A stretch of 13,627 nt of DNA, taken from NCBI GenBank assembly GCA_947504795.1, contig CANNJG010000033.1:1-13627 (forward strand), in the 5' to 3' direction. The stretch's first letter is position 1. Every line of letters starts with the position of its first letter. Below, one piece after another: positions 1 through 7,440 of this stretch. A program made the translations under genes and the position numbers. The notes under the pieces were generated by a model. It had not been told where the DNA came from. It did no database searches and was given only the letters and a program-made list of their open reading frames with translations. Source of the DNA: Legionellaceae bacterium. Lineage in GTDB: Bacteria > Pseudomonadota > Gammaproteobacteria > Legionellales > Legionellaceae.

Positions 1-447
1 CAGTAAGCTTGACCTGATTTCAACATCGACTACCCCACCTTTCTTAAAGGTTGATAGCTTGACGGTTCTTATTTTTGATTTGTAGGTGTATTTCTCCGAA
101 CACTTACGAAACAAATGCATTTTTTCCAGACATGATGAAAAAACCAACACAGCGACCTACAGCAAGATGGGTATTTTTCTGTTTTCAAGGAATCAGCGTA
201 TTGATCATTGATAAAATCACCGCGGTGGTTACAAATATTATTGATAGGCAAAAAATAATACTTAACTGCTTAGGAAAACCATACTGGGAATTTTATTCAT
301 GAGTTTACTGCGGAATCCGGGTTTAATTCACTTACATTCACAGTAATCACCGAATTTTAATCAATTTGTATTTTAATTATAGCAAGCAATGCTAAAATTT
401 CAAATCCAGGTATTAGCTGATGCAAATTGTTCAAAATTAGGATGAAT
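1..447. other. Gene-free region with broken short reading frames
   Basis: I see no intact gene here. On the minus strand a short frame is open from a stop near 159 down to position 1 and runs off the window. It has a possible GTG start at 148-150 or an ATG at 118-120, and could be the beginning of a gene lying to the left. Two other minus frames in 130-310 encode hydrophobic or basic stretches broken by stops, including a hydrophobic run around 200-260, as expected of a decayed membrane-protein gene. On the plus strand, positions 2-85 are open and could be the last codons of a gene entering from the left. None resembles a family I recognise. A 10-bp perfect palindrome (CACCGCGGTG) lies at 218-227, and the octamer AGCTTGAC occurs at 6-13 and 56-63. 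Confidence 0.4.
376..403 (-). promoter_or_regulatory. Leftward sigma-70 promoter (TTGAAA, 16 bp, TATAAT)
   Basis: Read on the minus strand, TTGAAA (398-403) is followed after 16 bp by a perfect TATAAT (376-381), preceded by TGC, so it is also an extended -10. Transcription would start near 369 and run toward position 1. No intact gene follows inside the window, so its target is either a short product, a decayed gene, or a gene starting near 150 and continuing beyond the left edge. The sequence match is good. Activity is inferred. Confidence 0.5.
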
Positions 448-498
448 GTCTGTCGATAATGCTGAGCTCTTAACTAGAAAGGAGCTTTATCGACAGAC
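448..498. repeat. Long inverted repeat just downstream of ahcY
   Basis: Positions 448-459 pair perfectly with 487-498 (12 bp, GTCTGTCGATAA against its complement). After a one-sided 5-base bulge (460-464), positions 465-470 pair with 481-486 (five Watson-Crick pairs and one G-T), leaving a 10-base loop. On the minus strand it starts about 10 bases after the ahcY stop, so it probably forms the 3' end of that mRNA. There is no T-run after it, so it is not a textbook intrinsic terminator. It could instead be an RNA-stabilising hairpin or a dispersed palindromic repeat. Confidence 0.6.
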
Positions 499-507
499 CA
501 CTAGAAC

Positions 508-1824
508 TTAATATCGATAAGTATCGGCTTTATAAGGACCATCCACTGATACACGAATATAATCCGCTTGCTCTTCTGTGAGTAGCGTCAATTTAGCGCC
601 AATACGGTCAAGATGCAGTCTTGCCACTTTTTCGTCTAAATGTTTAGGTAACACGTAAACTTGATGGTCGTATTGTTTTGATTTTGTGAAAAGCTCAATC
701 TGTGCCAAAACTTGATTCGTAAAAGAAGCCGACATAACAAAGCTAGGATGGCCTGTTGCACAACCCAAATTGACCAAACGCCCTTCGGCTAAAACAATAA
801 TCCGTTTACCATTTGGGAAAATCACATGATCCACCTGAGGTTTGATATTTTCCCATGTGTAGGCGCGTAACGACTGAATATCAATTTCTGAATCGAAATG
901 GCCAATATTGCATAAAATGGCTTGGTTTTTCATCGCCAACATATGCTGAGTGGTCACCACGTGCTTATTACCCGTTGCAGTAACAACGATATCTACTTGA
1001 TGGACCACATCTTCTAAGGTCACCACGCGGTACCCTTCCATAGCCGCTTGTAGTGCACAAATCGGATCAATCTCAGCGATATAGACCGTAGCTCCTTGGC
1101 CACGTAATGCCTGGGCAGATCCCTTGCCAACATCGCCAAATCCCAAAATAATCGCAACTTTTCCAGCAATCATGACGTCGGTTGCACGTTTAATCCCATC
1201 CAACAACGATTCGCGACACCCATATAAATTATCGAATTTTGATTTGGTGACCGAATCGTTCACATTGATAGCCGGCATTTTTAAGATGCCATTTTTTGCC
1301 ATGTCATATAACCGGGCAACCCCCGTTGTCGTTTCTTCCGAAACACCCTTAATATCCGCCAATAATTGCGGATATTGTTCATGTACCACTTGCGTCAAAT
1401 CACCGCCATCATCGAGTAAAATGTTCGGAGTCCAACCATTAGGCCCTTGAATCGTTTGCTGAACACACCACCAATATTCTTCTTCCGATTCACCTTTCCA
1501 AGCAAAAACAGGAATACCAACTTCCGCAATCGCCGATGCCGCATGATCTTGGGTCGAGAAGATATTACAAGAAGACCATCGGACTTCGGCACCCAAAGCA
1601 ATCAAGGTTTCAATCAAAACTGCGGTTTGAATCGTCATATGCAAACACCCTGCTATGCGTGCCCCGCGTAACGGTTGTTGCTTACCAAATTCCTGCCGCA
1701 AAGCCATTAACCCCGGCATTTCGGTTTCAGCAATCGCAATTTCTTTGCGACCCCAAGAAGCCAACGACAAATCGGCCACTTTATAATCTTTAACTTGAAC
1801 TGGTTTATGCATTACGATAGACAT
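508..1824 (-). CDS. ahcY: Adenosylhomocysteinase (S-adenosyl-L-homocysteine hydrolase)
   Basis: This cytosolic NAD-dependent enzyme splits S-adenosylhomocysteine into adenosine and homocysteine, removing the product inhibitor of methyltransferases. The 438-residue length is normal for the family. Visible motifs are LLDDGGD near residues 136-142, EETTTG at 163-168, NDSVTKSKFDN at 189-199 (K194 and D198 match the catalytic Lys and Asp), the NAD-binding GFGDVGKG at 228-235, GHPSFVMSASFTNQ at 358-371, and the family C-terminal tail ending in YRY. The ATG at 1824 is chosen because an AGGG-like ribosome-binding site lies about 7 bases upstream. A second ATG at 1812 overlaps the metK stop as TAATG but has no such site. 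The gene overlaps metK by 13 bp, so the two are almost surely translated from one mRNA and perform linked steps of the methyl cycle. Confidence 0.97.
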   Translation of the reverse strand: MSIVMHKPVQVKDYKVADLSLASWGRKEIAIAETEMPGLMALRQEFGKQQPLRGARIAGCLHMTIQTAVLIETLIALGAEVRWSSCNIFSTQDHAASAIAEVGIPVFAWKGESEEEYWWCVQQTIQGPNGWTPNILLDDGGDLTQVVHEQYPQLLADIKGVSEETTTGVARLYDMAKNGILKMPAINVNDSVTKSKFDNLYGCRESLLDGIKRATDVMIAGKVAIILGFGDVGKGSAQALRGQGATVYIAEIDPICALQAAMEGYRVVTLEDVVHQVDIVVTATGNKHVVTTQHMLAMKNQAILCNIGHFDSEIDIQSLRAYTWENIKPQVDHVIFPNGKRIIVLAEGRLVNLGCATGHPSFVMSASFTNQVLAQIELFTKSKQYDHQVYVLPKHLDEKVARLHLDRIGAKLTLLTEEQADYIRVSVDGPYKADTYRY

Positions 1825-2999
1825 ATATCATCCCTACTATTAGCTGTGTTATTAATCGCTTTCTTCAAGTCAGCGGCCTTGTCTGTTCTTTCCCATGGAA
1901 AATTATCACGACCATAATGCCCATAAGAAGCGGTCTGTCGATAAATGGGACGTAACAGTTGATGATGGTCGATAATCCCTTGCGGTGTCAAATCAAAGTG
2001 TTCATGAATTAATTCAATGATTTTTTTGTTATCGAGTCTTGAGGTGCCAAACGTTTCGACATGAATAGACGTGGGCTCCGCCACCCCAATTGCGTAGGAA
2101 ACCTGAATCTCGCATTTATCAGCGATGCCCGCTGCTACAATATTTTTTGCCACATGGCGCGCAGCATAGGCCGCAGATCTATCCACTTTTGAAGGATCTT
2201 TCCCCGAGAAGCAGCCGCCCCCGTGGCGTGCCATCCCACCGTACGTATCAACAATAATTTTACGCCCAGTCAGTCCACAATCCCCTAAAGGTCCACCAAT
2301 CACAAAACGACCGGTTGGATTAATAAAGAATCGCGTTGCCGACGATAACCATTCCGCGGGCAAAATAGGATTGATGATCTGCTCACGCACTTGTTTAACT
2401 AAGTCTTCATGACGGATATCATCGGAATGTTGGGTTGAAAACACGACGGTGTCCACGGCAACGGGCTTGCCATTTTCATAACGCAAAGTTAATTGGCATT
2501 TCCCATCCGGACGCAACCAAGGTAATGTGCCATCCTTACGCAAAAGCGCATGGCGCTCCATAAGACGGTGGGCGTACGCAATCGGAGCCGGCATTAACTT
2601 GTCTGTTTCCCGGGAAGCATAACCAAACATCATCCCTTGATCGCCCGCGCCTAACTGTTTAGTTTGATTGTTGTCTACGCCTCTTGCAATATCGACTGAT
2701 TGCTTTCCAATCGCTGATAATACCGCGCAAGACTCCCAGTCAAAACCCATCGCCGAACTGTTATAGCCAATATCCTTTATGACCCCTCGCGCAATCCCTT
2801 CGACGTCAACCCAAGCATTCGTTGTAATTTCGCCACCGACTAAAACCATACCAGTTTTAACAAACGTTTCGCATGCCACACGCGCATGCGGATCTTGAGT
2901 TAAGATGGCATCTAAAATGGCATCAGAAATCTGATCAGCGATTTTGTCCGGATGACCCTCGGCAACGGATTCAGAAGTAAATACATTTGATAAGCTCAT
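1812..2999 (-). CDS. metK: S-adenosylmethionine synthetase
   Basis: The enzyme makes S-adenosylmethionine from methionine and ATP, releasing phosphate and pyrophosphate. It works as a cytosolic tetramer with Mg and K ions. The 395 residues are the usual bacterial length. Signatures are EGHPDKIADQISDA at 14-27 (ATP/methionine site), GAGDQGMMFGYA at 117-128, and the phosphate-binding loop HGGGCFSGKDPSKVDRS at 259-275, where Cys takes the place of the usual Ala. The C-terminus carries HYGRDNFPWE. An AAGGAG ribosome-binding site lies 10 bases before the ATG. The gap to carA upstream is only 36 bp, too short for a SAM riboswitch, so expression probably comes from the upstream operon. Downstream it overlaps ahcY by 13 bp. 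Confidence 0.97.
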   Translation of the reverse strand: MSLSNVFTSESVAEGHPDKIADQISDAILDAILTQDPHARVACETFVKTGMVLVGGEITTNAWVDVEGIARGVIKDIGYNSSAMGFDWESCAVLSAIGKQSVDIARGVDNNQTKQLGAGDQGMMFGYASRETDKLMPAPIAYAHRLMERHALLRKDGTLPWLRPDGKCQLTLRYENGKPVAVDTVVFSTQHSDDIRHEDLVKQVREQIINPILPAEWLSSATRFFINPTGRFVIGGPLGDCGLTGRKIIVDTYGGMARHGGGCFSGKDPSKVDRSAAYAARHVAKNIVAAGIADKCEIQVSYAIGVAEPTSIHVETFGTSRLDNKKIIELIHEHFDLTPQGIIDHHQLLRPIYRQTASYGHYGRDNFPWERTDKAADLKKAINNTANSRDDICLS

Positions 3000-3035
3000 A
3001 AAAATGGTACTCCTTGTAAATTTATAAAATGAACA

Positions 3036-4169
3036 TTAAACACTCATATAATCCATGAATCGTTCAAATATGACGTGTATATCATGGGGTCCAGGACTCG
3101 CTTCAGGATGACCTTGGAAACCAATCGCCGGCTTGGACTTATGAATAATACCTTGTAAACTTTTATCAAACAAGGATCGATGCGTTGCAACCAAATCATC
3201 CGGTAAACTGGCTTCATCAATTGCAAACCCATGATTTTGACTCGTAATAAAAACCCGTTTCGTTGCGGTTAAATCCATCACTGGGTGATTAGCACCATGG
3301 TGTCCATAACTCATTTTTAACGCGCGCGCCCCGCACGCAAGGGCTAAAATTTGGAACCCTAAACAAATACCGAGGACAGGTTTTGCTTCTTGCAAATACA
3401 CTTGGGCTGCCGCAATCGCATACGTACACGCAGCCGGATCCCCAGGGCCATTCGACAAAACAATTCCATCAGGCTGTAACGCCAGTACCTCAGCTGCAGA
3501 GGTTGTTGCCGGCACCACGGTAATGGCACACCCCAAATCATATAAAATACGTAAAATACTTTGTTTAACCCCAAAATCATGCACCACTACGTGACGCCGC
3601 TGCGATGTCTGCCCGGCACCCCAAGAACCCTGCCCCTTTTCCCAACGTTGGATCGTTTGACAGGATACAACTTTCGCCCAATCCACACCCCTTAAACCAG
3701 GATAGGTTGCAGCACGCTGCTGAGCGCGGTCCAATTGCGATCCATTCGTTGTTAAACACGCAGCGATAGCTCCTTCTTGACGTAATCGATGGGTCAATGC
3801 TCGTGTATCAATACCTGCAATAGCGACAACGCTGTTCTGTTTTAGCCATGGTGAAAAATCATACTGAGCGCGAAAGTTACTTGATAAGGAGGGGGGATGG
3901 CGGACCACTAAGCCTGATGCCCAAACACGATCCGACTCACTATCGTCATCATTACAACCGACGTTACCAATGTGCGCGGCGGTTAACGTAATCAATTGAC
4001 CCGCATAGGACGGGTCCGTCAACATTTCTTGATAGCCGGTCATGGACGTATTAAAGACCAATTCCCCGACCTGCTCACCCTCGGCACCGATAGACTGTCC
4101 TTGTAGTATCGTGCCATCCGCTAGCACCAGCCAAGCTGTTGGATCAAAGATCCCGGTCGTTTTAATCAT
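3036..4169 (-). CDS. carA: Carbamoyl-phosphate synthase small (glutaminase) subunit
   Basis: CarA hydrolyses glutamine and passes ammonia to CarB, which makes carbamoyl phosphate for pyrimidine and arginine synthesis. The N-terminal half matches the CarA-specific domain (VFNTSMTGYQEMLTDPSYAG at 38-57). The C-terminal half is a class I glutamine amidotransferase with Cys269 in LGICLGFQ, and His354 and Glu356 in GHPEASPGP, forming the complete triad. The residue after CLG is Phe272 where enteric CarA has His, a mild oddity away from the triad. Length (377) is normal. The start overlaps the dnaJ stop by 8 bp (ATGATTAA), implying coupled translation. carB, which usually follows carA, is absent here: metK comes next. 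The CarB partner must be encoded elsewhere, or the gene order has been rearranged. Confidence 0.96.
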   Translation of the reverse strand: MIKTTGIFDPTAWLVLADGTILQGQSIGAEGEQVGELVFNTSMTGYQEMLTDPSYAGQLITLTAAHIGNVGCNDDDSESDRVWASGLVVRHPPSLSSNFRAQYDFSPWLKQNSVVAIAGIDTRALTHRLRQEGAIAACLTTNGSQLDRAQQRAATYPGLRGVDWAKVVSCQTIQRWEKGQGSWGAGQTSQRRHVVVHDFGVKQSILRILYDLGCAITVVPATTSAAEVLALQPDGIVLSNGPGDPAACTYAIAAAQVYLQEAKPVLGICLGFQILALACGARALKMSYGHHGANHPVMDLTATKRVFITSQNHGFAIDEASLPDDLVATHRSLFDKSLQGIIHKSKPAIGFQGHPEASPGPHDIHVIFERFMDYMSV

Positions 4170-5304
4170 TAAATTTCATGTCTTCAAAAAATTTTTTAAC
4201 CCCGTCAAACCACGAACTCGCCCGCGGTGAATGACTTCTTTTACTATCGTTCAATGCACTCTGAAAAGCTTCCAATAGCTCTTTTTGTTCCTTGCTCAAC
4301 TGTACCGGGACCTCTACCATAACCCGACAAATCAAGTCGCCTTTGCCTTGGGTGCGAACGGATTGCATCCCCTTACCGCGTAAACGAAATGATTTTCCTG
4401 TTTGGGTTTCAGCAGGAATCTTTAAGGTTACACGTCCTTCCAACGTAGGCACTTCAATATCGCCACCCAAAGCAGCTATCGCAAAATCAATGGGAACTTC
4501 ACACACGAGATCTTTATCATGGCGTTCAAAAATAGCATGTTTTTTTACAGCGATTTGTACGTATAAATCACCCGCAGGTCCGCTATGCACACCTGCTTCT
4601 CCTTCACCCGTCAAGCGCACGCGATCATTATTATCGACGCCTACAGGGATTTTAACAGTGAGTTTTTTACTTTCGCGGACTCGCCCAGAACCATGGCAAC
4701 TCCCGCAAGGTTCAACGATGACTTGACCCACGCCTTGACAGCTTGGGCAAGTTTGTTGAATCGAAAAAAAGCCTTGCTGCATTCTAACTTGCCCAATTCC
4801 ATTACAAGTTTCGCAAGCCTTAGGTTTAGACCCTTTTTTCGCCCCTGTTGCATCGCATGTTTTACACGATGCGTGGCGGGGCACTGTAATTTCAATTTGT
4901 TTACCAATAGCTGCTTCTTCGAGGGTCAATTGAACGTTATACTGCAAATCTGCACCGCGTTGCGCGCGCGACTGCCGCCCGCCTGATTGGCCCTGAGAAA
5001 ATATATTTTCAAAGATATCGCCAAAAACATCCCCGAAACCGCCGCCTGAAAACCCGCCAAATCCACCTGCCGCCGAGGAATCAGCGCCTGCGTGACCAAA
5101 TTGGTCGTAAGTCGCACGTTTTTGGCTATCGGATAAAACAGCATAAGCTTTTTGGATTTCTTTAAAATGTTCTTCAGCTTCTTTATCATCAGGATTACGA
5201 TCCGGGTGATATTTCATCGCCATCTTGCGATAACCTTTTTTGATATCAGACTCAGAAGCGCCACGATTGACACCTAATAATTCGTAATAATCTCGCTGCT
5301 GCAT
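4162..5304 (-). CDS. dnaJ: Co-chaperone DnaJ (Hsp40, type I)
   Basis: DnaJ brings unfolded clients to DnaK and stimulates its ATPase. All type I parts are present. The J domain spans residues 4-70 with HPD at 33-35. A Gly/Phe-rich linker spans about 73-105. The zinc-binding centre has four CxxCxGxG-type repeats with Cys pairs at 147/150, 164/167, 186/189 and 200/203. Two C-terminal client-binding beta domains follow. The 380-residue length is normal. The ATG at 5304 is right for the family (MQQRDYYELLGV), though the ribosome-binding site is weak (AGTGAG). It is separated from dnaK by 120 bp holding a hairpin terminator and a palindromic element. Its stop overlaps the carA start, so it leads the dnaJ-carA-metK-ahcY group. 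Confidence 0.98.
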   Translation of the reverse strand: MQQRDYYELLGVNRGASESDIKKGYRKMAMKYHPDRNPDDKEAEEHFKEIQKAYAVLSDSQKRATYDQFGHAGADSSAAGGFGGFSGGGFGDVFGDIFENIFSQGQSGGRQSRAQRGADLQYNVQLTLEEAAIGKQIEITVPRHASCKTCDATGAKKGSKPKACETCNGIGQVRMQQGFFSIQQTCPSCQGVGQVIVEPCGSCHGSGRVRESKKLTVKIPVGVDNNDRVRLTGEGEAGVHSGPAGDLYVQIAVKKHAIFERHDKDLVCEVPIDFAIAALGGDIEVPTLEGRVTLKIPAETQTGKSFRLRGKGMQSVRTQGKGDLICRVMVEVPVQLSKEQKELLEAFQSALNDSKRSHSPRASSWFDGVKKFFEDMKFND

Positions 5305-5335
5305 TCAGTACTCACTTGTTAAACAAATAAAAATG

Positions 5336-5415
5336 CCGTCTTTGCGCACGCAAAAAAGCAATCCAGAGTTCGATTCTCACCACCCTGGATTGCTTCGCTG
5401 TACTGACAAAGACGG
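5336..5415. repeat. 80-bp palindromic element between dnaK and dnaJ
   Basis: Two nested inverted repeats fill the gap. The outer arms CCGTCTTTG (5336-5344) and CAAAGACGG (5407-5415) are perfect complements. The inner arms AAGCAATCCAG (5356-5366) and CTGGATTGCTT (5385-5395) are also perfect. The whole resembles, as I remember it, the dispersed repeat whose arms read roughly CCGTCATTGCGAGCG and AAGCAATCCAG, scattered in intergenic regions of many bacteria, here partly decayed. If so, it is a small MITE- or REP-like insertion in the chaperone operon. The structure is seen directly. The family assignment is from memory and needs a genome-wide copy count. Confidence 0.65.
5352..5395 (-). terminator. 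Intrinsic terminator or attenuator after dnaK
   Basis: On the minus strand an 11-bp stem (AAGCAATCCAG with CTGGATTGCTT) closes an 18-base loop and runs directly into six T residues (5352-5357). It begins about 30 bases after the dnaK stop and lies before dnaJ. Because no clear promoter is visible between it and dnaJ, it probably acts as a partial terminator, letting some transcripts through and keeping DnaJ below DnaK. Confidence 0.65.
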
Positions 5416-5424
5416 GATATTGTC

Positions 5425-7356
5425 CTACTTATCGTCTTTCACTTCTTCAAACTCAGCATCCACAACCCCGTTAGAATCGGGTGTGGCAGCAATATCTTCT
5501 GGCTGCGTTGCTTGGGCTTGCGCAGATTCACTCGCAGCCTTTTTCGCATAGACCCGCTCTGCCATTTTTGAAGACGCATTGGTTAAAACTGATAATTTTT
5601 CTTCGATCTGCGCTTTTTCATTTGATTTAATCGCTTCTTTCAAATCAGCAACAGCTGTCTCAATCCCTTTTTTCTCATCATCAGAAAGCTCGCCTTCCAA
5701 ATCTTTTAATGATTTTTCGGTGCTGTGAAGTAAACTATCCGCATGATTACGGACGTCAATTAATTCTTTGAATTTCTTATCTTCTTCCGCATGAGACTGC
5801 CCATCTTTAACCATCGCGTCCACTTCTTCGTCACTCAATCCACTCGACGCTTTGATCACGATAGATTGCGCTTTGCCCGTTGCCTTATCTTTAGCAGATA
5901 CATTTAAAATACCGTTAGCATCAATATCGAAAGTCACTTCAATTTGCGGAACACCACGTGGTGCCAATGGAATATCAGTCAAATCAAAACGGCCCAACGA
6001 TTTATTAGCCGACGCTTGCTCACGCTCGCCTTGCAACACATGGACGGTTACTGCCATTTGGCTATCGTCGGCAGTTGAAAATACTTGGTTGGCTTTAGTC
6101 GGAATAGTCGTATTTTTGTCAATTAGTTTAGTCATAACACCACCTAGGGTTTCGATACCCAAAGAAAGAGGCGTAACATCCAACAATAAAATATCTTTGA
6201 CTTCGCCCGATAATACCGCCGCTTGAATGGCTGCTCCAACCGCAACCGCTTCATCAGGGTTCACGTCTTTGCGTGGCTCTTTACCAAAAAACTCTTCTAC
6301 CGTCTTTTGCACCATAGGCATCCGTGTTTGCCCACCCACCAAAATCACTTCATTGATTTGTGCAACGGTTAACCCAGCATCTTTCAAGGCAGTTTTCAGC
6401 GGAGGAAGCGTGCGTTCCACTAATTTTTCTACTAAAGATTCTAATTTAGCACGCGTGAGTTTGATATTTAAATGTTTTGGCCCCGATGCATCAGCAGTAA
6501 TGTAAGGCAGATTCACGTCCGTTTGTTGCGCTGAGGATAGTTCAATTTTGGCTTTTTCAGCGGCTTCTTTCAAGCGTTGTAAGGCTAAGGGATCTTGATG
6601 CAAATCAATGCCTGTGTCTTTTTTAAACTCAGACACTAAGTATTCAATCAGCGACATATCAAAATCTTCGCCACCCAGAAAGGTGTCACCATTCGTCGCT
6701 AGCACTTCAAATTGATGTTCGCCGTCAACTTCTGCAATTTCGATAATGGAAATATCAAAAGTACCACCGCCCAGATCGTACACCGCAATGACAGAATCAC
6801 CGCGTTTCTTATCCATCCCATAGGCTAAAGCCGCTGCAGTGGGCTCGTTGATAATACGTTTGACTTCAAGTCCCGCAATACGCCCAGCATCTTTCGTCGC
6901 TTGGCGTTGTGAATCATTGAAATAGGCAGGAACCGTGATCACGGCTTCTGTGACAGCTCGACCTAAATAATCTTCAGCCGATTTTTTCATTTTACGCAAT
7001 ACTTCCGCGGAAATTTGTGGTGGCGCTTTATTTTCATTTCTAACACATACCCAAGCATCGCCATTATCGGCTTTAACAATTTTGTAAGGCACCATCTTGA
7101 TGTCTTTTTGAACAACCGTGTCGTCGAAATTACGTCCAATCAACCGTTTAATTGCATAGAGCGTATCAGTGGGATTAGTGACGGCTTGACGCTTCGCAGC
7201 TAACCCAACCAGCACTTCATTATCCTTAGTAAACGCAACGATAGAAGGCGTGGTTCGTTGCCCTTCACTATTTTCAATAACTTTCGGTTTCCCACCTTCC
7301 ATAATTGCAACACACGAGTTGGTTGTACCTAAGTCGATACCAATAATATCTGCCAT
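5425..7356 (-). CDS. dnaK: Chaperone DnaK (Hsp70)
   Basis: DnaK is the ATP-driven chaperone that binds and releases exposed hydrophobic segments, assisted by DnaJ and GrpE. The nucleotide-binding domain shows DLGTTNS from residue 8, catalytic Lys70, Glu171 in INEPTAAALAYG, Thr199 in DLGGGTFD (the autophosphorylation site in Escherichia coli numbering), and GGQTRMP around 340. The interdomain linker LLLDVTPLSLG precedes the substrate-binding domain, then a helical lid and the conserved acidic tail VDAEFEEVKDDK. The 643 residues are a normal length. GGAG sits 7 bases before the ATG at 7356. A dedicated sigma-32 promoter lies just upstream at 7399-7426, in addition to the one before grpE. Confidence 0.99.
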   Translation of the reverse strand: MADIIGIDLGTTNSCVAIMEGGKPKVIENSEGQRTTPSIVAFTKDNEVLVGLAAKRQAVTNPTDTLYAIKRLIGRNFDDTVVQKDIKMVPYKIVKADNGDAWVCVRNENKAPPQISAEVLRKMKKSAEDYLGRAVTEAVITVPAYFNDSQRQATKDAGRIAGLEVKRIINEPTAAALAYGMDKKRGDSVIAVYDLGGGTFDISIIEIAEVDGEHQFEVLATNGDTFLGGEDFDMSLIEYLVSEFKKDTGIDLHQDPLALQRLKEAAEKAKIELSSAQQTDVNLPYITADASGPKHLNIKLTRAKLESLVEKLVERTLPPLKTALKDAGLTVAQINEVILVGGQTRMPMVQKTVEEFFGKEPRKDVNPDEAVAVGAAIQAAVLSGEVKDILLLDVTPLSLGIETLGGVMTKLIDKNTTIPTKANQVFSTADDSQMAVTVHVLQGEREQASANKSLGRFDLTDIPLAPRGVPQIEVTFDIDANGILNVSAKDKATGKAQSIVIKASSGLSDEEVDAMVKDGQSHAEEDKKFKELIDVRNHADSLLHSTEKSLKDLEGELSDDEKKGIETAVADLKEAIKSNEKAQIEEKLSVLTNASSKMAERVYAKKAASESAQAQATQPEDIAATPDSNGVVDAEFEEVKDDK

Positions 7357-7398
7357 TTGTTTACTCCAATCTAAAGAATTTCATACGCTTAACATCCC

Positions 7399-7426
7399 AT
7401 ATGGGGGATGATCTCAACTTTTCAAG
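7399..7426 (-). promoter_or_regulatory. Heat-shock (sigma-32) promoter of dnaK
   Basis: On the minus strand CTTGAAA (7420-7426) is followed after 13 bp by CCCCATAT (7399-7406), essentially the sigma-32 consensus. The start of transcription would be near 7392, giving a leader of about 36 bases before the dnaK ATG. The GGGATG hairpin seen at 7393-7410 overlaps the -10 element and is better explained by it. Confidence 0.85.
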
Positions 7427-7440
7427 CCACTCCTGTCATT

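Noticed and set aside
75..302. 75-residue plus-strand frame from a TTG
   Set aside because: No ribosome-binding site, no recognisable domain and an unusual composition. The region has equally long meaningless frames on the other strand.
3000..3035. Possible SAM riboswitch before metK
   Set aside because: Only 36 bases separate carA and metK, too few for any known SAM riboswitch class, and they hold an ordinary ribosome-binding site.
4292..4726. 144-residue plus-strand frame
   Set aside because: It lies entirely inside dnaJ on the opposite strand, and DnaJ is unambiguous, so this is a coding shadow.
5361..5395. Possible tRNA gene fragment between dnaK and dnaJ
   Set aside because: Only a T-arm-like loop is present. 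The stem has 3 pairs and no acceptor, D or anticodon arms can be found, so it is not called as a tRNA.
7393..7410. Small hairpin CATCCC/GGGATG upstream of dnaK, considered as a terminator of grpE
   Set aside because: It has no T-run and coincides with the CCCCATAT -10 element of a sigma-32 promoter, which explains it better.
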